Positions 1 through 10,799 of a DNA stretch of 64,000 nt are shown in pieces (positions within the stretch are counted from its first letter, which is position 1; each line of letters opens with the position of its first letter). The DNA is from Actinernus sp. WN-2022 (Eukaryota > Cnidaria > Anthozoa > Actiniaria > Actinernidae): positions 1,496,001-1,560,000 of the forward strand of contig JAOWCC010000916.1 of assembly GCA_030867875.1 (NCBI GenBank), written 5' to 3'. A program made the position numbers and the translations under genes. The notes beneath the pieces were generated by a model that saw only the letters and a list, made by a program, of their open reading frames with translations, ran no database searches and was not told where the DNA came from.

Positions 1-51
1 AAGGTATTGTTAGCTAATAATAGGATTAATTAAAGTATGAATTCTAATATA
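1..51. repeat. Left part of a diverged direct repeat (partner near 5736)
   Basis: The first about 50 bases (attgttagctaataatag...) match 5736-5787 with substitutions. The following part of this copy resumes at 5091, after the inserted element described at 52-5089. The reading is that one genomic repeat copy was split by a transposon. No gene is visible here. Confidence 0.55.
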
Positions 52-105
52 CACTCATTTCAATAATTTAAAAGTTAGTCACCCGAAAAGCTAGGTAAAA
101 GCATC

Positions 106-520
106 ACGGGAAGTATTACAACTACGTACGTTTGAGAACTGTTTTATTTAAATCAGTTTTTAGACAAGCATGGATTGCAGACTAACTGATTCTGATGCTA
201 TGTCTGTCTGTCCAATGATAAAATGGTACTTTTAGAATAATTATAAGCCTCAAAGAGATTTGTAGTTGAATTTGTATTTGAGTAAATTTGAATTTGTTTT
301 GACCATTTCACTCAATTTATTAGTACTAATTAGAGGCGCTAAGGCCTGATTGTTATCATGTACAATTACTATCTAGAACTACTTATCAGTTGTATGGTTT
401 TTGCAAGCTAAAGCTTTGAGTTCATTTTAAAAACAGCGCAGCTGCTAGACAGCGGTCAGCCGTTCATGGCGGGCGGTTCAAAAATTGTTCCTAACGAACT
501 CTGATGAAATTTGAAAAAAT
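106..520. other. Arm of the TA element and probable LINE 5' UTR, no gene
   Basis: AT-rich sequence without a convincing reading frame. Base composition becomes more GC-rich from about 433 (cagcgcagctgctagacagcgg), which is probably where the LINE 5' UTR begins, about 85 bases before ORF1. The exact 5' junction and LINE target duplication could not be fixed. Confidence 0.35.
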
Positions 521-1366
521 ATGCCACCCAAGAGAAAATCTAAGGCTTCATCAAGCGAAGAATGTCCAGAAGATCAATCGTTGGACGTAGTGACCGTGAA
601 ACAGCTCATAAAAGACCAAACAGGCTTGTGCAGAGAGCACATAGACTTGGCGCTCAAAAACCAAGCCGAAGACCTGAAAAAGCACTTCGACTCTGCCATA
701 GATAACCTTAATGGAGAGGTCGCAGCCTTAAACACGATGGTCAACGCGCTTAAGACGAGCCTGGAGTACAGTCAGAATGAGATTACTGGGCTTAAAGAAG
801 AAATACAAATCCAGAAGGGCGGACTACGACAAAAAGCCGAGACGATTTCAACCATGGAAACCAACATGGCGAACCTGAAGAGAAAGGCAACCTATCTTGA
901 AAATCAAAGCCGGCGTAACAATATACGAGTGAATGGGATAGCAGAGAATGGCTACGAAACTTGGGTCCAGACTGAAGAAAAGGTCAAGAATGCTCTAATG
1001 GATAAACTCCAGCTCGAATTCGAGCCAGAAATCGAACGAGCACACCGAGTCGGCAGTAAGAAGAAGCAGGACGGAACCCCTATTAACAGGCCACGGACAA
1101 TCGTATGTCGATTGCTTGACTGGAAAATGAAAGAATGTATCCTGAGGTTAGCAAGGAGGATTAAGCCAGACGGGATTTATGTGAGCGAGGATTTGGCGGA
1201 GGAGACCATGGAAAAACGAAGAGCATAATTGACGGAGCTAAAGCAAGCTAAAGAAGCGGGCAAGATTGCTTATTTTGTCCTTGATAGGCTAGTCATCAAA
1301 GAGAAGCGGCCCCCAACTATAGTCGATGTCGCTGAGGATTCGTATGCTGCTGTTAGAGATGACTAG
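521..1366 (+). pseudogene. LINE ORF1 protein, coiled-coil RNA-binding type, one in-frame stop
   Basis: Encodes an L1-ORF1p-like (Transposase_22 type) nucleic-acid-binding chaperone of a non-LTR retrotransposon. A basic N-terminus (PPKRKSK) is followed by a long heptad-like coiled coil at roughly residues 50-130, an RRM-like stretch starting at RRNNIRVNGI, and a basic C-terminal domain with PRTIVCRLLDWKMKECIL. Reading from ATG at 521 meets TAA at 1226-1228 (codon 236), yet the same frame stays open and protein-like (ELKQAKEAGKIAYFVLDRL) to TAG at 1364-1366. Full length would be 281 codons, so this copy carries a nonsense mutation. The terminal TAG overlaps the ORF2 start in ATGACTAG at 1359-1366. 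In such elements the protein trimerises and coats the LINE RNA; that is family knowledge. Confidence 0.8.
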
Positions 1367-4300
1367 TTCAACTACTAACTCTGTTTACAATCATGTAGGT
1401 AAAACTTGTTCTCATTGTTTATATAGTCTTAGTACTACTGCTATGAATAGTAATGACAGCCTGTGCTCGAAATGCCTTCAAGAAATTTTTCCCTTTAACC
1501 AGCTAGACGATACACAATTTAACTTTGCACTGTACGAGCTAGCTAATGGTCTAGTACACTTTAATGTAGATCGCTTAGAGTGCTTGTTTTTCAATCCACT
1601 TGAAGATAATTGTAAGAATGTAAATGCTGTCTCCAGTGATCTGGATCCTGACTTAAATTTTCTTGATGCCAATACTGATTGTAAATATTTTACTGAACAA
1701 CAATTCAACCAGTTGATATCCTCTAAAGGCATTTCGAGTACAAATAGTCTATCGCTCTTCCACATCAACGCTCGTAGTCTCTCTAGAAATTTTGACAAAT
1801 TTTGCCAATTAATAGGATGCATTGAGCATAATTTTTCTGCTATCGGTGTCTCTGAAACCTGGCTGAATGACTCTAATTCAGACTCTGTTATTATTCCTGG
1901 CTATAACTTTATCTCGAACAATCGTGTTGCAAAGAGTGGTGGAGGAGTGGGGCTGTATTTACGTAATGATCTCGACTTCAAGATACGATCAGATTGTTTT
2001 TATTCGAATGCAGATATCATTGAATCAGTTTTTGCTGAAATCAGAAACCCTCATGGGAAAAATGTTATTATCGGCACGGTCTACCGACCGCCTTCTCAAA
2101 ATGTACATGAATTCCTGGAGCATTTTGAGCGATTGCTTGCCATTATCTCGAAAGAAAACAAAACGTGCTACGTTATGGGCGATTTTAATTTAGACCTTTT
2201 GAAGCATGAACAACACTCTGCAACAACTGAATTCGTTGATCTTTTGTTCTCTTGTTTATTTTACCCCCTCATTACTAGGCCAACTAGACTAACAGCATAT
2301 AGTGCCACACTAATTGATAACATTCTTACTAACAATATCTCTATTCAATCTAATAATGGACTTATCTTTAACGACTTGTCAGATCACCTACCGGTATTTT
2401 CGATTGCACGCACCTCTACAACTACCTCACAAAGCAGGCAAAAACACCTTGTTATACGCGATTTCAATACTGCCAATGCTTCCAAATTCAATAACATGCT
2501 CAGTAGATTCGACTGGAGTGTAATTAAAACTGACAACCCAGATAGCGCATATGACATCTTTATAAGCAAGTATATAGAATTTTACAATGCTAGTTTCCCC
2601 CTGAAAGTACTAAAAGGCAAACGTCTAAAAACAATGCAAAATCCATGGCTTAGTAAGGGTTTAATAAAGTCAATTAATAGGAAAGGAAAGTTGTATAAGC
2701 TATTTCTCAATAACCCAACTGCTGAACGTGAGGCATGTTACAAGTCCTACAAGAATAAATTGAACCACTTGATTAGAATTGCAAAGAAGATTTTTTTTGA
2801 TGAGAAATTGGAAAAGGCAAAAGGGGATCTGAAAACAACATGGAAAATTCTTAACGAGCTCATTAATAAGCGTAAAGCTAAACCTTCCTATCCCTCTAGT
2901 TTTAAATTAAGTAACGGCGAGAAAGTGACTGATGCGACACAAATTGCAAACAGTTTTTGTCAGTATTTTACTAAAGTTGGACCTAATCTTGCTGATAAAA
3001 TTCCTACGACCAGTGAATCTCATAAACATTTCCTAGCAGATTCTTGCTCCGAGTCCATGTTATTGCAAAATGTTACACCCTCAGAACTCAAAAACATAAT
3101 TGAATCCTTCAAGCCAAATAAAGCTCCTGGTCATGACAACATATCTATGAAAATAATCCATCTTTCATTTGACCATATTTCACAGCCATTAGCGGACATA
3201 ATCAATTCATCTGTTCATTATGGAGTATTTCCTAAATCGCTTAAAATTGCTAAAGTTATTCCTATTTTTAAAGCTGATGATTCTGAGTGTTTCAATAACT
3301 ACAGACCAATTTCCATACTTCCGGGTTTTTCTAAGCTGTTTGAAAAAGTCATGTATAATCAGATGATTGAGTTTCTGGATCAACATGATATTATTTATAA
3401 AAAACAATTTGGTTTCCGTAGACATCATTCTACTTCATTAGCACTTATTACCTTAATTAACAAAATCGCCTCGGCAATTGATCAAAATGAAATTACAGTA
3501 GGTATATTTCTTGATTTGTCGAAAGCTTTCGATACCATAGACCACCAAATCTTACTTGACAAACTTTATCATTATGGAATTCGTGGAAATGCATTTGAAT
3601 GTATGAAAAGTTATTTAACGGATCGAAAACAATTTGTTCAGTTCGGATGCCATACCTCAAATCTAGAAACTATAAAGTGCGGTGTTCCTCAAGGATCAAT
3701 TCTTGGTCCTCTACTCTTTATTTTGTACATTAATGATCTTCCTAATGCTTCCAATTTAACTGAATCTCTTCTTTTTGCGGATGATACAAGCATTTTTTGC
3801 TCTAATAAAGATCTCAATCATGTTTTTGATACTTTAAATAGCGAGTTAATAAAAATAGCCACATGGCTAAAAGCAAACAAACTCTCTGTAAACTTGAAAA
3901 AGACAAACTATATGGTATTTACGCCCAGACAAAATAGAGTACATTTAAACAAAAGCATTTTTATTGAAAACCATATTATTAATAGAGTAGAAGTTACTAA
4001 ATTCCTTGGTGTTTTCATCGATCAACATTTTACTTGGAAGAATCATATAGATTTTGTATCGAAAAAAATGGCAAAATCAATTGGCATAATATCAAGATCA
4101 CGTTATTTCTTATCTTCTAAGTCTCGCTTAAGTTTGTATTATACTTTAGTTTATCCTTATATCAATTACTGCAACATTGCCTGGTCATCCACATACCCTA
4201 CAAATCTAAATCGCATATTTATTCTTCAGAAACGTGCTGTACGAATAATTTCTAATGCTGATTACCTCGCACATACTGCTCCTTTATTCTACTCCCTAAA

Positions 4301-4604
4301 AATCCTTGATGTCTTTAAAATAAATTCTCTTATGATTGCATGCTTCATGTATTCTTATCATAATCAACTTCTTCCTGCCTACTTTAATGATACATTCTTG
4401 ACTAATCAACAAATTCATAGGTACCAAACACGAAATTCCTCTAACTACAGATCGCATCCCTGCCGAACTAATATCAAGCAATTTACTGTCCTCTTTCAAG
4501 GTCCAAAAATGTGGAATTCTCTTCCCCTCGACATAGTTCAATCTTCAAGTCTCGTTAGCTTTAAAAAATCTCTGAAACAATATTTACTTAACCAGATACT
4601 ATAA
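1359..4604 (+). CDS. LINE ORF2: endonuclease and reverse transcriptase
   Basis: Open frame of 1081 codons taking ATG 1359 as start; an in-frame ATG at 1326 is also possible, but 1359 gives the usual tight ORF1/ORF2 overlap. Residues 17-39 hold two CxxC pairs (CSHC and CSKC), a small zinc-binding module. About residues 130-345 form an APE-type endonuclease (FHINARSL, SETWL, GGGVGLYL, VYRPP, GDFNLD, and SDHLPV with the catalytic His). About 570-850 is the reverse transcriptase: NKAPGHD, NYRPISILP, KAFDTIDH, GVPQGSILGPLLF and the catalytic FADD box (residue 805 region). The C-terminus ends in the CR1/L2-type motif W-N-S-L-P followed by FKKSLKQYL. It nicks target DNA and reverse-transcribes its own RNA from the 3' end. 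Intact and possibly recently active, unlike ORF1. Clade CR1/L2 is inferred. Confidence 0.92.
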   Translation: MTSSTTNSVYNHVGKTCSHCLYSLSTTAMNSNDSLCSKCLQEIFPFNQLDDTQFNFALYELANGLVHFNVDRLECLFFNPLEDNCKNVNAVSSDLDPDLNFLDANTDCKYFTEQQFNQLISSKGISSTNSLSLFHINARSLSRNFDKFCQLIGCIEHNFSAIGVSETWLNDSNSDSVIIPGYNFISNNRVAKSGGGVGLYLRNDLDFKIRSDCFYSNADIIESVFAEIRNPHGKNVIIGTVYRPPSQNVHEFLEHFERLLAIISKENKTCYVMGDFNLDLLKHEQHSATTEFVDLLFSCLFYPLITRPTRLTAYSATLIDNILTNNISIQSNNGLIFNDLSDHLPVFSIARTSTTTSQSRQKHLVIRDFNTANASKFNNMLSRFDWSVIKTDNPDSAYDIFISKYIEFYNASFPLKVLKGKRLKTMQNPWLSKGLIKSINRKGKLYKLFLNNPTAEREACYKSYKNKLNHLIRIAKKIFFDEKLEKAKGDLKTTWKILNELINKRKAKPSYPSSFKLSNGEKVTDATQIANSFCQYFTKVGPNLADKIPTTSESHKHFLADSCSESMLLQNVTPSELKNIIESFKPNKAPGHDNISMKIIHLSFDHISQPLADIINSSVHYGVFPKSLKIAKVIPIFKADDSECFNNYRPISILPGFSKLFEKVMYNQMIEFLDQHDIIYKKQFGFRRHHSTSLALITLINKIASAIDQNEITVGIFLDLSKAFDTIDHQILLDKLYHYGIRGNAFECMKSYLTDRKQFVQFGCHTSNLETIKCGVPQGSILGPLLFILYINDLPNASNLTESLLFADDTSIFCSNKDLNHVFDTLNSELIKIATWLKANKLSVNLKKTNYMVFTPRQNRVHLNKSIFIENHIINRVEVTKFLGVFIDQHFTWKNHIDFVSKKMAKSIGIISRSRYFLSSKSRLSLYYTLVYPYINYCNIAWSSTYPTNLNRIFILQKRAVRIISNADYLAHTAPLFYSLKILDVFKINSLMIACFMYSYHNQLLPAYFNDTFLTNQQIHRYQTRNSSNYRSHPCRTNIKQFTVLFQGPKMWNSLPLDIVQSSSLVSFKKSLKQYLLNQIL

Positions 4605-4946
4605 TTTTTGTCTGTTCTTTTGCTTTTATCATTGATCTTAATATATTCTCATTTATAATTCAATATGCTTTTTCTCTTGTGTGATAATATAAAAAAAAAA
4701 AAAATAAAAAAAAATACATATTTTTCATGACTGCCGCAAGGAAGCCTCTTCAAATAAGCTTATATAGTTTCTCAGAGGCTTCCTTGTCACTCTCAAGCGT
4801 TAATTTCTAGTTTATTCTAGTTCTTTTATATATTAAATATTTGTAAACTATCTATATTTGTAAACTATCTATCTATATTTCTGTGTAACTGTAATATTAA
4901 ATGTAACGTTGTGAGTGACAAATAAATACAATACAATACAATACAG
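4605..4946 (+). other. LINE 3' UTR with stem-loop and ATACA tail
   Basis: Contains an A-rich stretch (4691-4714), a perfect 12-bp stem (AAGGAAGCCTCT at 4738-4749, complement at 4774-4785) with a 24-nt loop, and a terminal (ATACA)n microsatellite at about 4926-4945. Structured 3' ends and short tandem tails, rather than poly(A), are typical of CR1/L2-like elements, in which the reverse transcriptase recognises the 3' end. Confidence 0.7.
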
Positions 4947-5090
4947 TATCGGATTTGCAAAACTATTAACAATAACTGCATGCGAAGAAAATTAAATACC
5001 ACACGCCGCTTCAAATATACTCATGATCCTCGTTGGTCACAACTTTGATGCTGCACCTTTTCAGGTGACTAACTTTTTTGGCATTAGTGT

Positions 5091-6190
5091 ATGTCATCTG
5101 AGTGCAGTGACCAGCTATTTCATTCAGTCAATCCATTCCACTTAATTGAAGGGCCGGTTTCCTAATTTTTGATGGTACGTACAGCTAAATACATCGAGTA
5201 CTTGCCATAATCAGGCCTGTTTCTAAGTTTTCTTTAAATTTGCAATAAATTTGACGATAATTAATTTCTCCTAAGCTTGGCGGTATATGCCTTACAGCTG
5301 GATGAACAGCAGTAATTACTGACTTTCACCGGATTACCATTCACATAATTATATGAATTAAGTCTCAGGGCCATTTAAATGAAGCAAAATAATTTTGGAT
5401 CTTGCCTGGTTGGTACACATCAGAGCTCTTAAATACATGGATGGCTATTTTAAAATTCCTAACTTATAATTAGGAGCATAGAGTTAAGGCATCGGCCTTT
5501 TTGTAGGAAACAGTCACGTGGTGATATATCACTTCTATAACCAATGAATTGCGCTCATGCCCCCATGGGAAAGACTTTCCTGGGTGGCAAACAAACTTCT
5601 AAATGCTGTTGTAGAAAGATGGACAATCGATTGCTAATTAACACATATCGATCTCGTACAAGCGCCTTTAAATAAAAAAAAAGTCAGAAACTTTGCCAAC
5701 CAGTACAACCACGTGATTGCATTCCTGCAAAAGGCCCATTGTTAGCTAATAATAGCATTAAGTATTAATGGTAATCATGATTTAATTATGTCATCTGAGT
5801 GCAGTGACGATGCATGACAGCTATTTGAACGAGACAATTCATTCAGATTGAAAGGCCGGTTTCTCCATTTTTGATAGTACAGCTGGTGTATAGGTTTGTC
5901 CTTGCCATAATAATCAGGCCTGTTTCGGAAATTTCTTTAAATTTGCAATAAATTGGATGATAATTATTTTTTCCAAAGCTTGGCGGTATATGCTTAACAG
6001 ATGGATGAACAACAGATTATAATTCACATAATTATATGAAGTTTCAGAGACATAATGCAGCAATACAATTGTGGATGGGGCTCGTGAGTTAATTATTGGA
6101 GCTTGCCTGGTTGGTGCACATCAGAGCTTACTTAATTAACCCTACCATGTAGATTGGATGCCTGTATAATTCTATTTCTAAAATTCATTA
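5091..6190. repeat. Diverged direct repeat, copies about 5091-5470 and 5788-6190
   Basis: Both copies start with ATGTCATCTGAGTGCAGTGA and run in parallel through GGCCGGTTTC, CTTTAAATTTGCAATAAAT, CTTGGCGGTATATGC and CTTGCCTGGTTGGT, with many substitutions and small indels. The segment between them and the window start fit the same repeat. No coding potential is seen. Confidence 0.65.
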
Positions 6191-6271
6191 ATAATTCATA
6201 AAGGGTACTAGCCAATCATATGTGCTAAATGACACCACATGATGGCCTCTTTTAATATACCCCAGTATAGA

Positions 6272-6441
6272 CACTGATCAATAAAACATCATTTCAGTGA
6301 TATAGACATGATGTTTTATCAATCACATTTATATCAAATTTTATTAATCAGGTTTCTATCAAATTTGACATAAACCTGATTACTAAAACTTCATGTCTAT
6401 GTCACTGATATAACGACTCTGATGTTTTATTATCAATCAGT
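6272..6441. mobile_element. Small foldback (MITE-like) element
   Basis: A nearly full-length imperfect palindrome. The left arm CACTGATCAATAAAACATCA...ATAGACATGA pairs with the right arm, which reads, inverted, CACTGATTGATAATAAAACATCA...ATAGACATGA and continues to a central AATCAGGTTT. No reading frame. The family cannot be assigned and no clear target duplication was found. Confidence 0.55.
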
Positions 6442-6788
6442 GCTTGCTCCCAAACTGACAGTCCTAATATAAGTGCAATGTCTCGGGAAGGTCCAATGCA
6501 AAGGCTCCCGACATCACGGTGTTATATATATACCAATGTGACCGAACTATCAATGTAGGACCCATTGTTTTGTTCCGTACTCTAACCGAGTATGTCAGTG
6601 ATGCACGACATAGCTATAAACAAGAAATTAAATCAAAATTTCTCAAAAAAAAATTCTCTCTTAAGCTCAGGACCACACTTACACGATTATTGGGTAAATC
6701 GACGGTCGGGAGGTCGTAATGCGGTTGGATGATCGTACGTAAGGTCGTTGGATCAGTCGGTTGGCTTGCAATCATCCGAGCAGATTCT

Positions 6789-7123
6789 CCTGCAGGCCCG
6801 GGGGGGGGGGGGGGGGGGGGGGACTCCCATATAAAAGGGGTAGGGATGCTCGTCGGACATTTTCGATTTGACCCCTAAGAGGTACTAAAATGGGCGTGGC
6901 TCAAGCTTATTTTGACCCCTAAAAGATAATAGAAATGTAAATTTATAACAGCTTTTTTGTTCAATTGACACCCGACCCCAAAAAGGTACCGCTTTACATA
7001 GAAATGTCTGTGTTTGATGGTGGATACCCTAAGTGGTACCAAACTCCTGATTTTGACCCCTAAAAGGTACGAAGAGCATCCATGTACCCCTCACATAAGG
7101 GAGTCCCCCCCCGGGCCTGCAGG
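6789..7123. mobile_element. Foldback element with G/C-tract termini and GACCCCTAAAAGGTAC motifs
   Basis: The ends are inverted: CCTGCAGGCCCG with a G run (6800-6822) and GGACTCCCATAT on the left, mirrored at 7096-7123. Inside, the motif TTTTGACCCCTAAAAGGTAC recurs in variants near 6868, 6909, 6971 and 7051. Flanking sequence GATTATTGGGTAAATCG is present on both sides (about 6684 and 7140), suggesting a duplicated flank. The 23-base G run may be mis-sized in assembly. The short frames inside are not considered genes. Confidence 0.55.
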
Positions 7124-7882
7124 GGCCATTAACTTATCAGATTATTGGGTAAATCGGACGGTCGTAATGCGGTATATATTCATTACGACGTCTAGCTATT
7201 CGTTTATCACTTACGTACGTACGTAATAGTTCATTAGTTACTTTTCTTCTATATATTTTAATATTAATAATACGATACATGTAGGTATATATAAGGATTG
7301 AATCATTTAAATTTAGTTCTCTCGCTTGTTGGACAGCCACAAGTACGCCAACTTAGTTGTCGTTTATATTTATATATCGATTTTCCATGGCCTATTATTG
7401 TTACTTTGCAATTTTAGATTTACTGTATTTGATTTAAGTATGTGTAAAGCCTCTTATTTGCTTTGCGATCGGATTATTATATTTTGATTTGATTTTCCCA
7501 TTTCCCTGTAAATTGTATATGGTATTGGTTGTATACACATTCTTTCAGAATGTAAAATCTTACGGATTTGGAATGTTTAATGGCTTCCTTCAAGCCATGT
7601 TATATACTTTAGAAATTGGTATTAATATAATTGTTATATTTGTTAAGTATTATTTATTTACTATTTACCGTAGTTAATTAAAAAAAACGTTTGCTATATA
7701 CTGTCCACCAGGCATTCGGCACGGTCACACACCACAAGTTGTCATGTTATTATTATCTTCGCGTCAAGCGTATATGGCGTAGTATGGGAAGGAATTTGAT
7801 TTACCAAAACGTTGACTGTACTGCAGTTGTATGCAAGCTGGGACCAGCACTGAATCAATTTGAAATGTTGCTGTCGGGTTAA
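7124..7882. other. AT-rich stretch, no gene
   Basis: Low-complexity AT-rich DNA with short chance frames (for example 7489-7677) that lack codon or motif character. Nothing supportable was seen. Confidence 0.4.
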
Positions 7883-8048
7883 AGCTTAATGACATAATAT
7901 ATTATGGCCTTATAGCTCTAAGACAGGGCTAATGCATGCATATGGCTCTAATTAATGGCAGACGTCCTAATTGCATGTACATAAATTAAGCAGTGTCCCA
8001 GAAATAATTATTAATGAGACCACCTTTTGAAAAATCATGTTAGATATT
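7883..8048. repeat. About 166-bp direct repeat, copy 1
   Basis: Begins AGCTTAATGACATA and ends GAAAAATCATGTTAGATA; it is nearly identical to 8423-8588 (540 bp away). A short inverted partner of its GACCACCTTTTGAAAAATC stretch lies at about 8164-8183. A local duplication is likelier than a pair of LTRs, because there are no TG...CA ends and no coding interior. Confidence 0.7.
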
Positions 8049-8422
8049 GAACACAAATGAGTATATTTTATATACCGCATATTACCTGGCCCATACATTA
8101 ATTGTTTGTACCTGCTACAGATGTCCAGTCCTCGATTGGCAGATTTCCAAGCATTATCTAACTTGATTTTCCAAAAGGTGGTCACCATCACACTGGATTT
8201 ATCAGACATTTCAGACTAGCTCCCAGGCTCCTGGAAATCAGATCTGAGCAGGCGATCGACTCTATATTCAGGACCCAGCACATCCTGCCAGCATACCGTT
8301 TGAATTAAAAATGCTGGTTAAGGACCGTAGGCGACTACGCCCATGCTCTGCGCTTGGTGCACAAACGGTCCATCCGATCCTGTATGTATATCCCCCCCTC
8401 CTGGATATTATTGGGGTTATTA

Positions 8423-8588
8423 AGCTTAATGACATACTATATTATGGCCTAGGTCTTACAGAAGACAGGGCTAATGCATGCATATGGCTCTAATTAATGG
8501 CAGACGTCCTAATTGCATGTACATAAATTAAGCAGTGTCCCAGAAATAATTATTAATGAGACCACCTTTTGAAAAATCATGTTAGATA
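8423..8588. repeat. About 166-bp direct repeat, copy 2
   Basis: Second copy of the repeat at 7883. Identity is near perfect after the first about 40 bases. The interval between the copies has no convincing gene. Confidence 0.7.
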
Positions 8589-8752
8589 TATATATATATA
8601 TTTATACTTATATTTGTATAATAGTAGAACTTTTATTATTATCTATACTTATTTTGTTATATTGTATTTATTTTTATCGTCACAGAAGAAGAGCCATTCA
8701 TTAGAATGTATAGGCTGTGAATAAACCTTTATTATTATTATTATTATTATGG
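8589..8752 (+). mobile_element. LINE/SINE 3' end with (ATT)n tail
   Basis: Ends with GAATAAACC followed by (ATT)n at 8731-8750, the usual 3' terminus of short-tandem-tailed non-LTR elements. It is preceded by AT-rich UTR-like DNA and a TATATA run. No coding part remains. Confidence 0.5.
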
Positions 8753-8754
8753 CC

Positions 8755-9425
8755 TTTACGATAGGCAAATTGATCAAGATCAACAAATTTGTTTACATTG
8801 CTTGCAAACTCAAATTTAAATACTACCCTTTCAAAAAGTCTCATAATAATATTAGTAAGTGATATAGGCCTGAGCTGATTACAGGTATTAAAAGGAGATT
8901 CTTTAGGTAAAGTTTTATGTCAGCTAACTTCCATGTACTAGGAATAGTATGATGCTTAAGAGAGCGATTAAAAATATTGGTTACAACAGGTGCTAAGTCA
9001 AATGCAAAATCTATCCACAACCAATATGGGAGTTGGTCTGGACCCACAGCAGTTCTCTTTAGCTTGAGTAGGAACTGTCTGACATCGTATATATAAATCT
9101 CCGGGATCCTAGTGCCGTCGGGGATGCTCACGAATTCCAGAGCTGTAAAATTAGGATCGGTGTTTATAGCACAGAAGTAATTATTAATATCATCTGGGTC
9201 AATTATAGAACTAACAGCCACATGAGAAGACTTTCTGCCAGTGATATAGTTGACAGTAGACCACCATGACTTAGATCCTTTGTCGTGCCGGTTAATGTCT
9301 TTCTTTACCGCGAGTAGTTGATTTTTTTTGCTTCCGTCTCTATTTGCGGTCAGCTTATCGAACACTCTGCCACTGCTAGAAGCATTGGTGTAATCTGTGA
9401 CTCGTTTATGTCCATGGAACCTCAA
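8755..9425 (-). pseudogene. LINE reverse transcriptase fragment, frameshifted
   Basis: On the minus strand a 194-codon frame reads as the linker and fingers of a non-LTR reverse transcriptase (LLKLKRTAVGPDQLPYWL, NRSLKHHTIPSTWKLADI). Just before its end the homology jumps frame: another frame continues with LRPISLTNIIMRLFERVVF through to about 8755. The fragment lacks the endonuclease and the catalytic FADD box. It differs in subfamily from the element at 1.3 kb. Confidence 0.75.
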
Positions 9426-9464
9426 GTCAGCGTTTTTTTCATTTATGAAACTTGAGTCGGATAT

Positions 9465-10125
9465 GAAAATTCATTTCGATGCAGTCTGCTGAAACTTTGA
9501 TACACGCATTCATCACCTCAAGGATTGACTCTTGCAATTCATTACTCTATGGTCTGCCGAAACAGGTGATCCAAAAACTTCAGAGCGTCCACAACTCTGC
9601 AGCCAGATTAATAAGCCTGAGACACAAATATGTATGACAATGTTACTCCCATTTTAATGGTATTACATTGGCTACCAGTCGAACATAGAATTAGATTTAA
9701 GATCTATTTATTAACGTATAAATGTCTGATAGACCAAATTCGTCTCTATGCGCAATCTTAGATCTGCATCCAAAAAAATTCTAGAGGGCTTGCCTTATAA
9801 TTTTGAAAGTTATGGCCTTAGGGCGTTTTCTGTACATGCACCAAAACTTTGGAATGTTTTACCTGACACTATCAGAGACTATATGGCAACCACTGGAGAG
9901 TTTTAAGAAGTACCTCAAGACATATCTTTTTAGGGAAGCTTATAAATAATGTTTATTATTTTAGGATCTTTAATAATAGGAAGTTATTATTCCCAAAATT
10001 TGTTTAATATTTGTAAATTTAGGAGTGTAATTTTAAGATTTTATCTATTTAGTTTACTATTGTTAAGCGCTAATGGACTATAGGGAATTAGCGCCATATA
10101 AATTCTCATTATTATTATTATAAAA
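9465..10125 (+). pseudogene. Decayed LINE ORF2 C-terminus and 3' tail
   Basis: The plus strand carries remnants of the CR1/L2 ORF2 C-terminus: QKLQSVHNSAARLI, then HFNGITLATSR-like and MALGRFLYMHQNFGMF-like stretches broken by stops, then a W-x-P-L-E-S-F/LKTYLF-type ending near 9890-9940. The 3' UTR ends GCGCTAATGGACTATAGGGAATTAGCGCCATATAAATTCTC plus (ATT)n at 10107-10120, a tail also found inverted near 48830-48900. Confidence 0.65.
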
Positions 10126-10524
10126 CGGCTTGAGCAAAGTAAGCGTAATCCTTTGCAGATCCGTCCCACGAGCTGTGGAGTTATACCAAGCATTTGTGCC
10201 GTCTTGCTCTGGAGTTCCTCCTGACCAGAAAAAGAGAACTTGTAGTACAATTTTCAAGGACGTTTTGGAAAATAGCTCGAAAAAACTATTTGTTCGGAGA
10301 CCTCTACGCTTTACACAAGTATTGCACCTCCTACTAATAAATAAGAAACAGAGAAATTTAAAATAAATTAGGTAAACCAACGTGGTGATTTTCAAGATTG
10401 ACTGAATTACCATAAATAGCCATCAACGTCTCTAATGTTAAGATCCATTTCGGTTCTGCAAGTGCTACAAACCAAGATGTAAATAAGTTAAGTAAAGTAA
10501 AGTTTCCAAATTCCAACACAAACG
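10126..10524. other. Unassigned stretch
   Basis: Frames of 78-111 codons exist on both strands at 10078-10413, but none shows a recognisable domain. The minus frame (EELQSKTAQMLGITPQLVGR) looks somewhat protein-like and could be an exon remnant. No function is offered. Confidence 0.2.
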
Positions 10525-10786
10525 TTGCTCGAATTCGTGAATATCATGCAGGACAGGGATAGCCGAGGAGGATCCAATAGGGTAATTAAACTACAGTGTG
10601 TCGTTATGAGACCAAAAGATAGGAAGATGAACTCTGTCCCGCGTCGAAATAGGTTTAAAGAACTAATGGACGTGGGAAGAGTTGAAGATATACACTTCAC
10701 AGACCACGACTCGAGCGATGCGATATTAAGTCTATTGGTGGCAAACTTCTCCATCTTGAGACGCAAAGCACGTCTTCCACAAAGGT
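10525..10786 (+). CDS. Possible exon of an unknown protein
   Basis: A frame of about 87 codons with balanced composition (RRNRFKELMDVGRVEDIHF, LLVANFSILRRKARLPQR) ends at a plausible splice donor (AAAG|GTCAGT at 10785-10792). I do not recognise the family. The repeated charged/hydrophobic pattern is reminiscent of N-terminal exons in rapidly evolving invertebrate families, but that is a weak impression. No upstream or downstream exon could be attached. Confidence 0.25.
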
Positions 10787-10799
10787 CAGTCAGCTATTA

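Larger units (their letters stand above)
52..5089. mobile_element. TA-flanked DNA transposon with imperfect TIRs, carrying the LINE
   Basis: The ends are inverted: CACTCATT near 52 matches the complement of the segment ending at 5089, and the core AAAAGTTAGTCACC (about 69-82) recurs inverted near 5064-5078, followed in both arms by a GAAAAG and an AGCATCA block. Dinucleotide TA lies on both sides (50-51 and 5090-5091), the target duplication used by Tc1/mariner-type elements. The uninterrupted partner repeat at 5736-6190 runs across this point, which supports insertion. No transposase is seen inside, so it would be a non-autonomous element later hit by a LINE. Arms are imperfect and the exact length of homology was judged by eye. 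Confidence 0.55.

Noticed and set aside
6800..6822. G23 tract as a regulatory G-quadruplex
   Set aside because: Homopolymer at a foldback element end; length is likely unreliable and no function is supported.
7014..7882. Several 60-70 codon frames
   Set aside because: Chance frames in AT-rich DNA, no motif or splice context.
7883..8588. LTR pair of a retrotransposon
   Set aside because: Only about 370 bp between copies, no TG...CA ends, no coding interior.
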